A stretch of 64,000 bases of DNA from Pseudocercospora fijiensis CIRAD86 (Eukaryota; Ascomycota; Dothideomycetes; Mycosphaerellales; Mycosphaerellaceae): contig NW_006921534.1 in NCBI RefSeq assembly GCF_000340215.1, forward strand, positions 62,001 to 126,000, read 5' to 3'. A program made the position numbers and the translations under genes. Below are positions 46,591-59,331 of the stretch, piece after piece (the stretch's first letter is position 1; every line of letters starts with the position of its first letter). Under the pieces are notes generated by a model. That model saw nothing but the letters and a program-made list of their open reading frames with translations, was not told the origin of the DNA and made no database searches.

Positions 46591-49500
46591 AATGCTACGT
46601 ACTTAACTACCTCGCGATTAATATTTAATAGGCGGTATTACCCGCGGCCTTAGCCTATCGCCGTCGATATACTATGTATTTTACGCTAGCGTCGAGAGGT
46701 CAATTTAGGAGTCTAGTTAGATTAGTAGCACGTTTCGATTACTATTATTGCTAGAACGCCGAAGGACGCAAGGTTACCTATACGACCTAGTATTAATAGA
46801 CGAGAAATACGAAGAAGAGTTCCCTAAGGTAGTAAAGCAGATCCGTATAGTAGAGGGACAGACTACGTTTAGGTGCCTAGTATACAAGATTTGTTCTAAT
46901 TATCGCCGACGGACGAGACGAAAAACAGTGCGTATAACAACGCGTAGAGTCGGCGATACTAGCGATTACGCGGAAATTGCTATATCTACGGATACTAAAC
47001 TAGCGACACTAGAAGGATCTAGAGCGGTGCCGCCGTACCGCGTGCTAAATAATATATAGTAGAGCATAGTTATAGTATAAGAGCAGAATAGGAAGGTAAA
47101 ACCTATATATCGACTATATAAACTCGATTATCGCTAGCCTATAGTTAGAGGCCGCGCGTTAGTAGGAGTCGATAACATAGACCTCGAACGATTAGTTAAG
47201 ATACTACGGGTAGATTGTAGTTTCGAAGCCGGCGTCGACGCCTTGCATTAGATAAGCGACTAATATAGACACGTTCGAATTAACAACGAGCGATAGTAGA
47301 GGGCTAGTCTATCCGATATATTAGGCAGAGGCCTATAGCTGCGATTTGCAATCTATAGGCAAATTAAGGAGGCAGAACGAGCGTAAATGTAAACGCAGAA
47401 AAGCGAGATAAATAATTAATTTTACTAAGTCCGATATAGAAGTCCTACTCTAATAGTAATAGGCACTAATCTATTTATTAAACGGAAGGCAAGATACCCC
47501 GACTACGATAAGCACTACGCTTTGATCTTAGACATATGCTAATATATAGTAAGCATATTACGTATAGTAGTCTTAAGCGCCGCGATCTCTTCCTTTATCT
47601 ATTTAATCTCGGCCTATATTTAAGCACCCTAATCGCGCTATAGCGATAGCGGACTCGGGGTAGCCCGATAGTTAAGGAAAGGCTAAATCGGCTACGACTA
47701 GCAGTCGTCGTGCTAGGGTAGATTGCATACATCTAGCTAATCTAGTTAGAATTGTATCTATCGAGTATAGGGCCTCTACGGTATTATTAACCTCGAATTA
47801 GCTAAACACGTCGATAGAGATAGTTCTAACTAACCCGTAATATTGCGAGGCGGCTTCGAAGATATATATTCGACCTAGCGGATTAGCTAACGCCGATTAA
47901 TTTACCGATAAAGAACATATATCTATATATACCGTAGTAGCGACCGAGCGAGGAATAAATAGTCTAAATACGCCGATTGCTTTAGTGCAATATCGATAGT
48001 GTTACTATATGCCGTCGGCATAGACTATAATAATTACCGCTAGACTAATAATAGCGCTAGATTAATAGTTCCCGAATCCGACTCGCGACCGAATTAGGCT
48101 AGCGTCGACAAGGTACGAAAATAGCGAATAGTCTATAAGCTACGATTATACTTTAGCGTTAGCGGGGCATATCCGACAGGACTAATAAGCGATTATAGAC
48201 AGCGACTCGGGCAGTCTATATAGGAGCAGAAGATAAAACCGCAATTTAATGCCCCCCTTTTCGTAGAGTAAACAAGCACGAAGACGCGTATAGTCTAATG
48301 CATACTACGTTAGATTCGCAATAATACTACTACTCGTTATAGTACACTTAGGATAGGTCGCAACTATAAAGAAGATAAATATAGAACTAAGTCGTTATCT
48401 AACTCGACAGAGTCGGATAGGGATACTAGATTCGAAGAAGAAAACGGGGAGGATACTCGTTTATATATAGCGACTAGCATTAGATCGAAATTCATAAAGG
48501 TAACGTACGCTAGAGCACGGTAATAGAGGACTAACGTAACTAGTATAAGGGCAAGAATAGCAAAGATCCGGCAAGGCTAAAACAGAAGTACGGCGACGAT
48601 AAGGCGGATTAGAGCGACGATATAAAGCTATTAAAACGACGTAAGAAGCGAGACAAAGGCTTAACGACTTCTAGTAAAGAACGTTTGAATCGAAAGAAGG
48701 GCTTACTCGAAGCAAGGGAGCAAATCTTGTATAACGAGACGCGTCGTAAACTATTCGCTATTACGTTAACTAGGGCCTAAGGATATAAGACGATGTTTCC
48801 TACTACCTAAACCCTAGTATAGGTAGACGAAACAATTAAGGAGGTATATAGTAAAAACTACGATCGATTACTAGCTTTACGTACAATAGTGCTATAGCCG
48901 GGTAGCTATATACCGTCGAGAGACGTAGTCTAAGCAGTCGGTAGAGATCCCGATATAACAGCATCGAGACTAATATTAGAATAGTTGCGAGAAGCTATAC
49001 GAAAGGAGCGAGGCTATATTAATACCTATATCCGATTAACCTTAACAAACTAAGCACCGATCGTAATAACCGACACTCTAAAAAGGATAGTATACGCTAA
49101 GAGGATGCTCGACAACTAAATCTTCGAGTGCTACGACGAGAAACTAGTAAGACCCTCTCTAAAATAGCATAGTTACTAGATAATAGCTAACGGTCGATAT
49201 ATGCTACGCGCGACCTTAGTAAGCTTATATACAAATGTCTAGCGGGTATACTACTCCGGCAGGATCGGCGAGGCTAGAAGACACATATTAAACAGTACTA
49301 CTACAAAGTCACCCCTTTTATAATATTGTCTACCGCTACGGTACTCGGTAGAATACTAACCGGATAGTCGATAGAGTCGTATTTAACTAAAGTCAGAGGT
49401 AAAGCGATCTAGCTAGCCCTAGATTATAAGTTAATATACTAGCCGTTCCTAGATCGGATAACTACGTAGAATGCGACGGATTAAGCTACTCGTAACCTTT

Positions 49501-50370
49501 AGTTATCGAAAGCGTAGAAGATATACGTACGGTATATAGATAGAGTATAGGATACCCCTAAATTATTAATAAATAACTTCGAGAGCGTACGTAACGATAT
49601 CGATACACTTATAGCAATCGACGTCGTTTTAGATTCCGACGATAAAGGCGGATCGATCGAGCGCTATAGTAAGAGTAGTCTGCGAGCGCCGTGTTTCTCT
49701 TACCTACTAATATAATCGACAGGTCCTAAAGCGTCTACCGGGTAATAATTAAGTAAATAACTCAAAGCCGGCGACAATGCGATAGATAGGTTAGCGGAGG
49801 CGGAGGCCCTACCTAAGAAAAACGATATTAGACTGCCTATACTATAGAGCAGTTTCTAAGCGATAGATTAGGAGCCGACGGGGGCTATTAATCCGTTTAC
49901 TTCGGTACGGGGAGGCAACGGCACAAGTATAACCGAGACAATAGAATATAATAGAACCGAAGACAATTAATACTAAAGGTATAGATATACCGCGGTAATA
50001 GTAACAGGGAAGGATTGCGCGCTAATTACTATAAGAATAGTAGGTATTCCGACTAGTCTTATATAACAGATAAGACTTTATTCGCAGCGGTAAGTAATCG
50101 CGTTAGGGATATATTAGGGCTAGAAGAGGGGGAGTAGATATAGTAGGCGGATATAGAGGCGGACGGCGGCAAAGTTAAGGAGATAGTATTTAACGAGGAG
50201 ACGTAGGATCGAAGAATTAGGAGATATATAGTAAAAGAGAAGAAGAAGTTAAAAGGAAACAAACGAAAGAAGGTAGAGGTATATCGCTTTAATATAGCCG
50301 TAGAGGACGAATAGAATACATTCTTATTAACCGTAATAAATAGATGCCCTATACAACATAACGAAATCTA
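46590..50370 (+). pseudogene. Gene relic V (about 1,250 codons, unknown)
   Basis: A plus frame can be followed across TAA/TAG for about 3.8 kb. It includes the open segment 46748-47059 (RRTQGYLYDLVLIDEKYEEE...), which has conserved-looking Cys and basic residues (CLVYKICSNYRRR), and a well-behaved block at about 48960-49300 (KERGYINTYIRL, YDEKLVRPSL). The C-terminal third is Gln/Arg rich with an acidic-basic tail. I compared it by eye with transposase, RdRP and Dicer signatures and saw none. It may be a second transposon-encoded protein, as CACTA-type elements often have. Confidence 0.45.
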
Positions 50371-50619
50371 TTAATACTATACGAGTCGGTCGCTAAGTCG
50401 GTACTAACTTAGTATACGTAGTAGACGTATGCAAATGCTAGTAGTTACCCGAGTATATATATAAACGTTAGATGTTAGTAGAAGCAACTATCGTATAATA
50501 TACAGATCCGATAGAAAATGTAATTCAAATGCTAGTACTAGTACATGCGACGACTCGAGCCCGACTCGATATACGAGTCGGACGGTAAAAAACAAAATTC
50601 TTAATACGAACAGATTTGC

Positions 50620-50745
50620 TAGAATTTCTAGATCGCGACGATCCTGTTAGACAAGATCTTTAACATACGATCCTAAGGATCCTAAGGATCCTAAGGATCC
50701 TAAGGATCCTAAGCGATCCTATCGATAGGATCGTCGCGATCGGTA
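50620..50745. repeat. Right subterminal GATCC repeats
   Basis: Five or more tandem gatcctaag units (about 50670-50713) follow a solitary gcgacgatcctg. They mirror the left subterminal array but have a different unit length. Confidence 0.75.
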
Positions 50746-50762
50746 AAAAAGTTTCTATAACG
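50721..50762 (-). repeat. Right terminal inverted repeat
   Basis: It ends gtttctataacg just before the second TA and pairs with 31298-31339. Confidence 0.85.
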
Positions 50763-50829
50763 TAGTACTCCCTTTAGTTTAGTTTAAAGTTTCGTATACA
50801 TTCTTACTGCTTAGCTACTAACCCTTACA
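50763..50829 (+). repeat. 5' LTR, last 65 bp, with TA duplication (50763-50764)
   Basis: 50765-50829 aligns with 56765-56829 and ends in acccttaca, keeping the canonical CA end. Together with 30668-31297 it makes a 695-bp LTR, exactly the length of the 3' LTR. Confidence 0.92.
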
Positions 50830-50899
50830 TTACGAACTGCCTTAAAAAACGCCTCTATTAAGATAGATACGCCCGACGAATAGATTTAAAATACAAGAC

Positions 50900-52135
50900 C
50901 TAACGAAGTACCTAATTTTTCTAGCTTAGTATAGAATAAAATCCCCGCTACGCGCGAATAGCTAGATTACGCCTACGCTACCGACCTGGAACTGCTCGTT
51001 AACCTACTTAAGGCTTACAAAGATGCTACTCGTTTCCTCTCGGTCTCCCGTACTAGCCTTAGTACAGCTCTTAGCGACGCGAATGCTTCTATCGCGGAAA
51101 AAGAAGACGAGGTAGGCCGCCTCTAGTCGTAGCTCGCCTCTACTCGCCTAGGCGCCGCGGTACCCGCTTCTTACCTATTTATACCTACTTCGAATAAGAG
51201 TAAGAAGCTAAGCGACCCCGAACGCTTTACCGGCAAGCGTAAAGTATATAAAGAATTTAAGATATAGGTTAAGATCCGCTTTCTCGCTAACGCCGACTAC
51301 TATCCGACTAAAGCTTTAAAGACCGGATTTATATTTTCTCTACTTAGTAGCTCCGCCCTCGATTCCTACCGTAGCCTCTTAGAAAATATAGAAACAACTA
51401 TAACGGCTACTATCTAGAAGGCCCTCGACGCTAGTTTCGGCGACCCCGACTATAAGCAAACTATACGCCTAAACTTAGATAAACTTAAGCAAGCAAACAA
51501 GACCTACTAAGAGTACTATACCGCCTTCTAATACGAGATTAGATACGCCGAATACCCCCCGGACGTCGCTAAGTAGATCTTAGTACGCGGCCTTAGCGAA
51601 GAAATAATACTATAAGTCCGCGATAAGGATACGGAGAATCTAAACATTACCGAACTGTACGCCTTGCTTACGCGTATCGATAATACGACTCGAAACTTCG
51701 CGAAAATTATCGCTAACCGCGGAGGCGCCCGTACGAATACCGGTCGCTTTACGTCGCCGTTCGCTACGCTACCGTCGAAGTTATAGATAGCTTAGACGCC
51801 GGCTTTAGTACTAGCTCCGGCTATAGCCCTAATACCGCTAGGCGCCTAGCCTACTGCCGATCCGATAGATTTAAGCGCTACCTCGCTCGGCGCCCGTCTA
51901 CGCGCACCCCTAGTAAATAGTAAGCTTTCGGAAGAAGAGAAGTAGCGTCGCCGTATAGTAGGAGAATATATCTACTACGGAGTAAAAGGATATATTGCTC
52001 GCCTCTGCCTGTCTCTCGTCGGCCGGCTAAATACGCTAACGATATAGCGAGTCGCCGCCGCGAATGTTATAATTCTAGATACGCCTTTACCGGCTAGCGC
52101 TACTCCGAGCGGCTAGGGAAAAGCTTAAACCTTGT
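50900..52135 (+). pseudogene. gag: gag relic of the gypsy element
   Basis: The frame reads a coiled segment (IAEKEDEVGRLQSQLASTRL, Gln restored), then DPERFTGKRKVYKEF, FGDPDYKQT and KLKQANKTYQEYY (Gln restored). These match the retrotransposon gag capsid domain of ascomycete Ty3/gypsy elements. A zinc knuckle at about 51965-52010 has the CCHC spacing, but RIP has turned two Cys and the His into Tyr. It is in a different frame from pol (pol is -1 relative to gag), which suggests frameshifting or separate translation if indels are not to blame. Confidence 0.8.
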
Positions 52136-52229
52136 ATATAGTCGCTTATAAGGTTTATTCGTTCTAAAACTAAGAGTATCTACTACTACCTTCCCTTTCT
52201 CTAGCTCGGCTATAGAGAAAGAGTTAGTC

Positions 52230-55200
52230 TGCTAGCCTTTCGTAGTAGAAACGTTAATAGGAAATTAAAAGAAATTATTAAAAACTATAGCTCTTATTAA
52301 TAACGGCGCAACCGGCTACTCGTTTATAGATTACGACTATACGAGAGAGCTCGGCTTAACGTTCTAAGACCTTACGTACGCTCGGGAGTTAGAAATGTTT
52401 AACGGTACGACCGCGGCCGCCGGTAAGGTAACCTAGATCTACTACTTATCTATTACTATCGGCCCGTATACCGAATATATTATGTTTTTCCTTACGAAAC
52501 TCCCGAAGACTTATCCCGTTATTCTTAGTCTTCCTTAGCTTAAAAAGTATAACCCGGTTATCGACTAGGCCTCCGAATCTCTATCCTTTACGAGCAAGCA
52601 TTGCGCTAAGTACTACTTTAACGAATCTAGTTCTACCTCCGATACTCTCCGAGATCGTACTATATTCGCTATTAGCGCGGCTACCTTCTCGCGTCTTACC
52701 CGCGATAAACGCACTTAGATCTTCGCTATAATAATATAGGATATCGAGAAGGCTATCCGAAAGTTCGACGAAGAACTAACGGATCTAAGAACGAAACTAC
52801 CGAAGGAGTATTAGTACCGACTCTACTAGTTTTCGAAGAAGAACGCCGACATTCTGCTACCGTACCGGCTAGGTATCGACTACAAAATCGAGCTAATCGA
52901 CGGCAAGCCGCCGCTATACGGCCCTCTCTACTCGATGTCTCGAGATAAGCTCCTCGTACTAAAGAAATACCTAGAAGACAACCTATAAAAGGGCTTTATC
53001 CGCCCTAGTTCCTCCGAAGCAGCCGCACTAGTTATATTTGCCCGGAAACCCGGCAGAGGTCTCCGTTTCTACGTAGACTACCGGGGCCTTAACGCGTTAA
53101 CAAAAAAGAACCGCTACCTAATCCCTCTTATAAACGAAACGCTCGAACGCCTTTCGAAGGCTCGCTAGTTTACTAAGCTCGACGTAATCGCCGCCTTTAA
53201 CGCAATCTATATCGCCGAGGGAGACGAATAGTTAATAGCCTTCCGAATCCGTTACGGCCTTTTTGAATACCTAGTCTTGCCGTTCGGGCTCTATAACGGA
53301 CCTAGTACGTTCTAATTATATATTAACGATACGCTTAAAGAATTCCTAGACGCCTTCGTCTCGGCGTATATAGACAATATCCTAATTTATAGCAAAACGA
53401 AAGCGGAATACTACGAATATATCGAAAAGGTACTTAAGAAACTCGTAGAAGCTAGACTATATATCGACATCGACAAGTGCGAATTCTATAAGTAAGAGGT
53501 AAAATTCCTCGGCCTTATTGTCTCTTTAGAAGGTATTCGAATAGATCCCGGCAAGATCGAAGCCGTTCTAAACTAGGGGGTACTACGAAACGTAAAAGAA
53601 GTCTAGGGCTTCCTCGGTTTTGCTAACTTCTACCGGAGATTTATACGGAATTTTAGCGGAATCGCCCGTCTACTTACGGCACTTACGCGGAAAGACGTTA
53701 AATTTGAATAGTTACCGGCCTATTAAGAAGCCTTCGACTAGTTACGGTAAAGTTTTACGACCGTACCGATCCTATAGTACTTCGACTTCGATAAAGAAAC
53801 GCGCCTAGAAACCGATACTTCCGACGGTATAACTAGCGCCGTTCTCCTTTAACGAACGACCCCGGAAGATACGTAGCTGCCTATAGCCTACCTCTCTAAG
53901 AAAATGTCCTCCGCGGAGTACAATTACGATATCTACGATAAGGAGCTCCTCGCAATCGTTAAGGCTTTCGAAGAATAGCGTCCGGAACTTAAAGGTTCTA
54001 AGTTACCGATCTAGGTTAGCTCGGATTATAAGAACCTTATCTACTTTCTTAAGAGCAAAATCCTTAGCTATAGGTAGGTACGCTAGAGTAAGTTTCTTTC
54101 CCGGTTTAACTTCGTTATTTAGTATACGCCCGGTAAAGCAAACTTATAGGCCGACGTACTTACGAGGTATAACGGAGACTCGCCTTTAGATCGAGGTCCG
54201 TAGCGTAAAGAACAGTCTATCCTTAAGGAATACAACCTTAGCTAGGAACTATACGAGCTCCTCGGAGACGACTTTACCGGCCTAGAGCCTCTCGTAGCAT
54301 CCTTTATACTAATAGCCGCTCCTGCCTTTCTCGGAGACGACGATAGCTCGGACGACGAAGATACGAGTTTAGAAAGCTTAGATAGCGACTAGGAAAGCGA
54401 AGAGGAAGTATAGGACCTCCTCGAACCTACCTAGCTCGAATAGTAGCTTACGATAGTATACGCCGAAGACGCTTTTACTAAAGGTCTAATTTAAGCTTTA
54501 TAGAACAAGGAGCGGTTATACGAGAACGTTTCTCTCTCGGAGTACGAGCTCCGTAGAACCCTACTACGAGTACCCTATATAACATTTAGAAATGCCCTCT
54601 ACGTCCCGGATTTCGAAGATTTACGCGACTAGATTATACGTTCCGCTTACAACCCTCTCGGAATAGTATATCCCGGTCGAGCTAAGATATTGTCTTAGCT
54701 CCGGAAGTAGTACTACTAGCCTAATCTATACCGAGATATCGACCGATTCGTTAAGAACTACGTAGTATACCGCAGGGCGAAAGCAGATACGCGTAAGCCG
54801 TAAGGGCTACTAAAACCTCTTAAAGTCCCTCTACGACTATAGCAATACATTTTAATAGATTTTATTATAGGCCTACCGAAAGGATCCGACTTTAACGGCC
54901 TCTAGTTTTAAAACATACTAGTCGTAGTTTGCCGCCTTACGAAACGTAAGAAGGTATTAAATGCCCGCAGCCTAACCGTAAAGAATACGGCTTAGGTCTT
55001 CTACCGGGACGTATAGAAAGATATAGGCCTACCTAAATTAATTGTATCTAATCGCGGCCCGAATTTCGTTGCCCGTTTCTAGAAGCGCCTCTACGAACGA
55101 TTGAAAATTCAAGCGCGCCTTTTAACGGCTTACTACCCGTAAACCGACGGGCAAACCGAACGGGCTAACGCGCAGATCGAGTAAATTATTAGGTGCTTCT

Positions 55201-56160
55201 ACAATTACTACTAAAACGACTAGCTAAGATTAACGCCTTCTATTGAATTTGCTATTAACAATTAGGAGTCGGCTACAACTTAGACTACGCCGTTCTACGC
55301 CTCTACTAGATTTTACCCCTAAACCGGTATAGAACTAATAGAGATCGAACTAGAGCCCCCGGTAAACGATCCGGAAAGAGACGCCGATGCCTTCGCTCTT
55401 TAAATAGCCTAGACCTACTAAGAGCTCTAGGACGAGATAAGATATGCCTAAGAAGTATACGAGCACTATACTAATTAGCGTAGACGCGCCGCGCTAGATT
55501 ACTAGGTCGGAGATTACGTCTACCTCGACTTACGATATATTAGAACTAACCGACCTTCGAAAAAGCTCGACTAGAAAAATCTAGGACCCTTCCGGATTGT
55601 AAAGAAAGTCGGTATATACGTATACGAACTAGATCTCCTAGAAAATCTTAATATTTACCCGGTTAAACACGTTATTAATCTAAGAACCGCCGGAGAAATC
55701 GCGGACCCCGAAGACATCCCGCCGATACTAGAAGCTACCGAGGCTACCGATTAGGCCGAAAACGAGCCGGAATCTGCCTTAGGCATAGTACGGGCGATTA
55801 TCGGATAGAGCTTTAGTAATACAAATTTCGGAAATCTTAATCCTCCTAGGCCGTAGGGAGAGGTATAATAGGAGGGGTACTTAGACGAGGATACGACCTA
55901 GGAACCTCTACGCTATATTATCTTCGCCCGCGAAGTAATCGAGGAATTCCTACGAGACTACACCGACTATACGACAATAGAAGGAGCTATCCCGGAACAT
56001 TTTCTCCGAGAAGCGTATAAATAGAATTTAGATTAAGATCTCCGACCCGAACTAGGACAAGAATACTAGTACCTATTGTATACGGACCTCCTTTAGCGTC
56101 GTAGGAACTCCGCGTAGAACGAGGGGAGGGCTACTATTATAGTAGCTGCCTAGAAAGCAC
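52230..56160 (+). pseudogene. pol: pol relic: protease, reverse transcriptase, RNase H, integrase
   Basis: One frame with RIP stops. The protease region starts near 52290 (LINNGATGYSFID, where D-S-G or D-T-G is expected). Reverse transcriptase covers 52930-53600, with [22 protein letters not shown] and the active site YIDNILIYS at about 53368 (second Asp of YxDD mutated to Asn). RNase H follows with LETDTSDG. The integrase zinc finger (about 54650-54790) has lost His and Cys to Tyr. The integrase core keeps IDFIIGLP and PQTDGQTERANAQIEQ, but the second Asp is Asn in SNRGPNF. The C-terminal part runs to the 3' LTR. Domain order is Ty3/gypsy. Open frames inside it (for example 53620-53808) are shadows. 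Confidence 0.9.
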
Positions 56161-56829
56161 CGACAAGTCCTATAAGCTAGCCGCTATACTATAAAGTAAT
56201 ATCGGATTTAAGTTGCCTTAGTAGTAGAGGCCCCTAGCGAAGTAGGTCGCCTAGTTAGCCTAAGTCGCCTAGTACGCCTAGTACGCCTAGTACGCCTAGT
56301 ACGCCCGGGTCGCCTAGGTCGCCTAGTTAGCCGCCTACTTAGCCGTATAACGTAATATCTTAGGGACTCCCGTAGAGGCCGCATATAGTAGAACAATACG
56401 TTATATATTAATATACGAACGATAGGACTGCACTAAACTACGCGTACGTATATACGGACGATAGTAAGCGAGATATATAGAGCCGTAGGATAGATCCGAG
56501 TAGTAGGAAGGAACCGGAAGGTAGGGAAGAGCTAGGAGAAACATATTTACTTAAGAGCGGTTAAACGAGTTCGTATACGCGCGCTACGCAAGTTAGCTAG
56601 GAAACAAAGGTACTACGAGATAGCGGATATACGTGCTTACGCTTACGCGTCGGACGCGCTAGACGGCCGTAGGGCGGAATACTAAGGAAGGGGCTCTCCC
56701 TCTAAGGCACCTTTCTTCCTTTCTTCGCAGTTCGTCTTATATAGATAGCAGCTATATTAATTTAGTGCTCCCTTTAGTTTAGTTTAAAGTTTCGTATATA
56801 TTCTTACTACTTAGCTACTAACCCTTATA
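56135..56829 (+). repeat. 3' LTR (695 bp, uninterrupted)
   Basis: This is the intact counterpart of the split 5' LTR, and therefore the empty-site reference for the DNA transposon. It ends acccttata, where the 5' LTR has CA. Confidence 0.95.
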
Positions 56830-56834
56830 GTATC
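56830..56834. repeat. Gypsy target-site duplication, right copy (GTATC)
   Basis: GTATC directly after the 3' LTR, matching 30663-30667. Confidence 0.9.
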
Positions 56835-58019
56835 TAAGTACGCCTAGATTAATACTAATATAGCGTCGATCTTACCCTCTATATTCGGTATCTTACGAAG
56901 CGGAGCCTATCGATCCTATAGCCTAGTAACTAGACCGCCGAGAAGATAGGTATTTAGCTATTCGATTTTAGTCGACTTCCTAGTCTTAGCTTCGAATATA
57001 AGACCGATAGCCGTACCGGCGTTACTAAGTTTATATAAGCGGAGTATACCGAGGGCGTCGTTAATCTTTAGGTATAGGGTAGCGCGCTTATCCTCTATTA
57101 ATAGCTAGCTAGCGATAGTAGAGGAAGCTAATAGCTAGGCGTACGATTATAGGCGCTTTAGTATATATCGGGTACGCTTCGCGCTATAACGCTTACCTAA
57201 TAAATTACGGCTAAGGCTAAGCTTACGCTTACGAGGCCGAGTTAGAGACTAGATATCCGTCTAAGGGCTAGTAATACCGCCTAGAGGCAAGTCTAGATCT
57301 TATAGATAGTCGGGGGCGGAAGATAGTTTAGAACTCGAGCGCCGGTTTATAGCTAACTCGTCGTCGTTATCGACGTCCTCGGTACTAGTAGGAGCGGATA
57401 ATAGTCGCTTCTATTAAGCTTACTTCTATCGAGCTCTATCGATATAGCGTATAATAGCGTCGTCGTTATTACTATTATCGTTACTATCGTCGCTATTCTT
57501 AGTAACGATAGTAGTAGATAGCGAAAACTTTAGGCCTTTAATATAGAGTCTCCCCTTACCCTTAGATCGAGCCTTAGATAGGGGCTAAGCGGATACCTTA
57601 CTATCCGATAGATAGGGAGTATTAGCCTTACTATTAGGTCGATTAATATCCGTATTAGCCGGACTAGTCGGGTCGTTAGCGTAATCGGATTAGCTATCGT
57701 CGAAGCTATAGTTAGATTCGCTATCGTCGATTATTATTACCGGTTATTAGATTTCTCTAAGTAGGATAGTATCGTCTTACTCGAGGTCGTATATAAGGTC
57801 GCCGAACTAATTATTAGGGCTAATAACCGGGATAGAATTAGGATCGTTAGAATCGGCTATTTTAGGCTCGATAGGGGCTAGGAATATAAGATATTCGAAT
57901 TTAGTCCGACTATTTAATAGGATCTTAAGCTTAGCTACTACCTACCTAAATAGTATAGAGTAGCGCTAGTAGTTTCGCGCTATAACGTCTTCGAGGTATA
58001 CTATAAGGGGAATTAGCAA

Positions 58020-58070
58020 TTATATAAATACCGAAACGCTAACTATTTTACTAAATAGCAAAGTAGTTAG
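58020..58070. repeat. Hairpin motif pair in a probable intron of the SNF2 gene
   Basis: cgctaactattttactaaat faces an inverted copy, giving a stem of about 17 bp. On the minus strand a branch-like tgctaat and an acceptor ttatag follow, so it probably lies in an intron. Confidence 0.5.
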
Positions 58071-59203
58071 CGATACGACGACGATACTTACTATACTAAT
58101 ATAGAATAATATCTAGATTATAGTCGCTAGTATCGATAGCCTAGTAAGATATATCGTAAAGGTATCGATATATTATCTCGAGAGAGATAAACTCGACCTA
58201 ATCTATATAGTATATATATAACTAGGCGCGAAAGTTAAGAGGCGTAATCTCGGGCTTAGCTTTAATATTAGGATCGTCGTAATTATCTAGATCTCGCGTA
58301 GAATAGTTAGAAGCGGGAGTCGGGACGGCTATTATAGTATCGAGGGTATAAGCCGTCTACTTAGCCTTAAGTCTACTATAAGATAGGCGCTAGATTGCCT
58401 TAATAGAAAGAACGTATTTTATTACCGGCGTACGATACTCCTTCTATATAGGGTCGCGGCGACTAGATCGAATACTATATATAGTTCGTATATAGATATC
58501 CGCTATACCCTACTTTACGCGATAAGCCGCCTCTACGGTAAACGTATCTTCGTCTTACTAGGTAGTAGAGTCGGCTACGATTATAGTAGTTAATAGACGA
58601 TATACTTCCTTTTAAACTACGTTTAGGTCGGGGGTAACGGTTACTATAAGCTAGTTAAAGAATCGAGTATAGTAATCGTACTATAGTATATAGTCGATTA
58701 TATCGTCTAAGCTAAGGTCGTATACGATAACTAGGTAAGTCTACCTAACGCGAGAGGAGCGACCCGTCTACTAAGCCTTCTAGGTAAAGCCGACGATATC
58801 TAAGACGAGTTAGACGTATCCGCTATACTATAGATTAGCCGCCTCGGATCTAGTATAAGACGAGAGGATAATAACCTTAACCTTAGGATTATAGTTATAG
58901 TTATCCTCGGTAGAGCTACGCTCGGCTTAGGTTATCCTAGCGTAAATAGAGATATAATCGATTATATATAGGTCGAGAAGGAGCTCGATAGCCTTATAAT
59001 TTAGCGGCTCGTTAACCTAAAAGATTATCTTCTCGTCGGCGAGGATAACATATCGGTAGAGGAGCTATAGCGAAGCGTATAGCTTAGGTAACTCTTAAAT
59101 TAGGTACTTAAGGCGATCTAGGCGCGCCCTAATACTAGGGTTATTAACATTTCCCTTAGTATAGGTCTAGAAGAAGTCCTAGGTAGATACAGAGTTCTAA
59201 GAC

Positions 59204-59331
59204 CTAAACGGTAGTTAGTAAGAGTATAGTTAAAGTAGAGTAATCGCCGACTATTTCGCTAGCTAGTAAAACCGTCGACGTTATATAATAGTTTTACTAG
59301 CTAGCGAAACGGTTAGAGATAGTAGACTTAT
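59204..59331 (-). other. SNF2 gene intron with inverted motif pair
   Basis: Branch TACTAAC and acceptor TTTAG are clear; the donor TATAAGT fits a RIP-damaged GTAAGT. Inside, tttcgctagctagtaaaac (59253-59271) is a perfect inverted repeat of gttttactagctagcgaaa (59291-59309). Confidence 0.6.

Larger units (their letters stand above)
31298..50762 (+). mobile_element. Giant Plavaka-type DNA transposon with Argonaute and helicase cargo
   Basis: A 19,465-bp insertion inside the 5' LTR with TA duplication and imperfect terminal inverted repeats of about 42 bp (cgttacgaaaac... and its inverted partner ...gtttctataacg). Both ends continue into arrays of short GATCC-containing repeats. Relics inside: transposase (-), U (-), Argonaute-like (-), coiled-coil protein W (+), SNF2-like helicase (-) and large gene V (+). 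RIP is visibly milder than in the flanks, as expected for the youngest layer. Boundaries are firm because the empty site is present in the 3' LTR. Which genes were native to the element and which came by later insertion cannot be decided here. Confidence 0.88.
30668..56829 (+). mobile_element. Ty3/gypsy LTR retrotransposon, interrupted by a 19.5-kb DNA transposon
   Basis: Bounded by 695-bp LTRs and the GTATC duplication. Without the inserted DNA transposon (31298-50762 plus one TA) it is about 6.7 kb. Internal region 50830-56134 carries gag and pol. A purine-rich tract gaggggaggg (56121-56130) precedes the 3' LTR. Both LTR ends are RIP-modified (TG to TA at the start; CA kept in the 5' LTR end, TA in the 3'). 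It inserted into the 3' part of the SNF2 gene. Confidence 0.92.

Noticed and set aside
50059..50262. 67-residue open minus frame
   Set aside because: It is antisense to the Gln/Arg-rich tail of relic V; no start context or motif was seen.
31298..50762. Starship element with a tyrosine-recombinase captain
   Set aside because: The transposase blocks are Plavaka/CACTA-like, and the element has long TIRs with a TA duplication; no DUF3435-like recombinase was seen.
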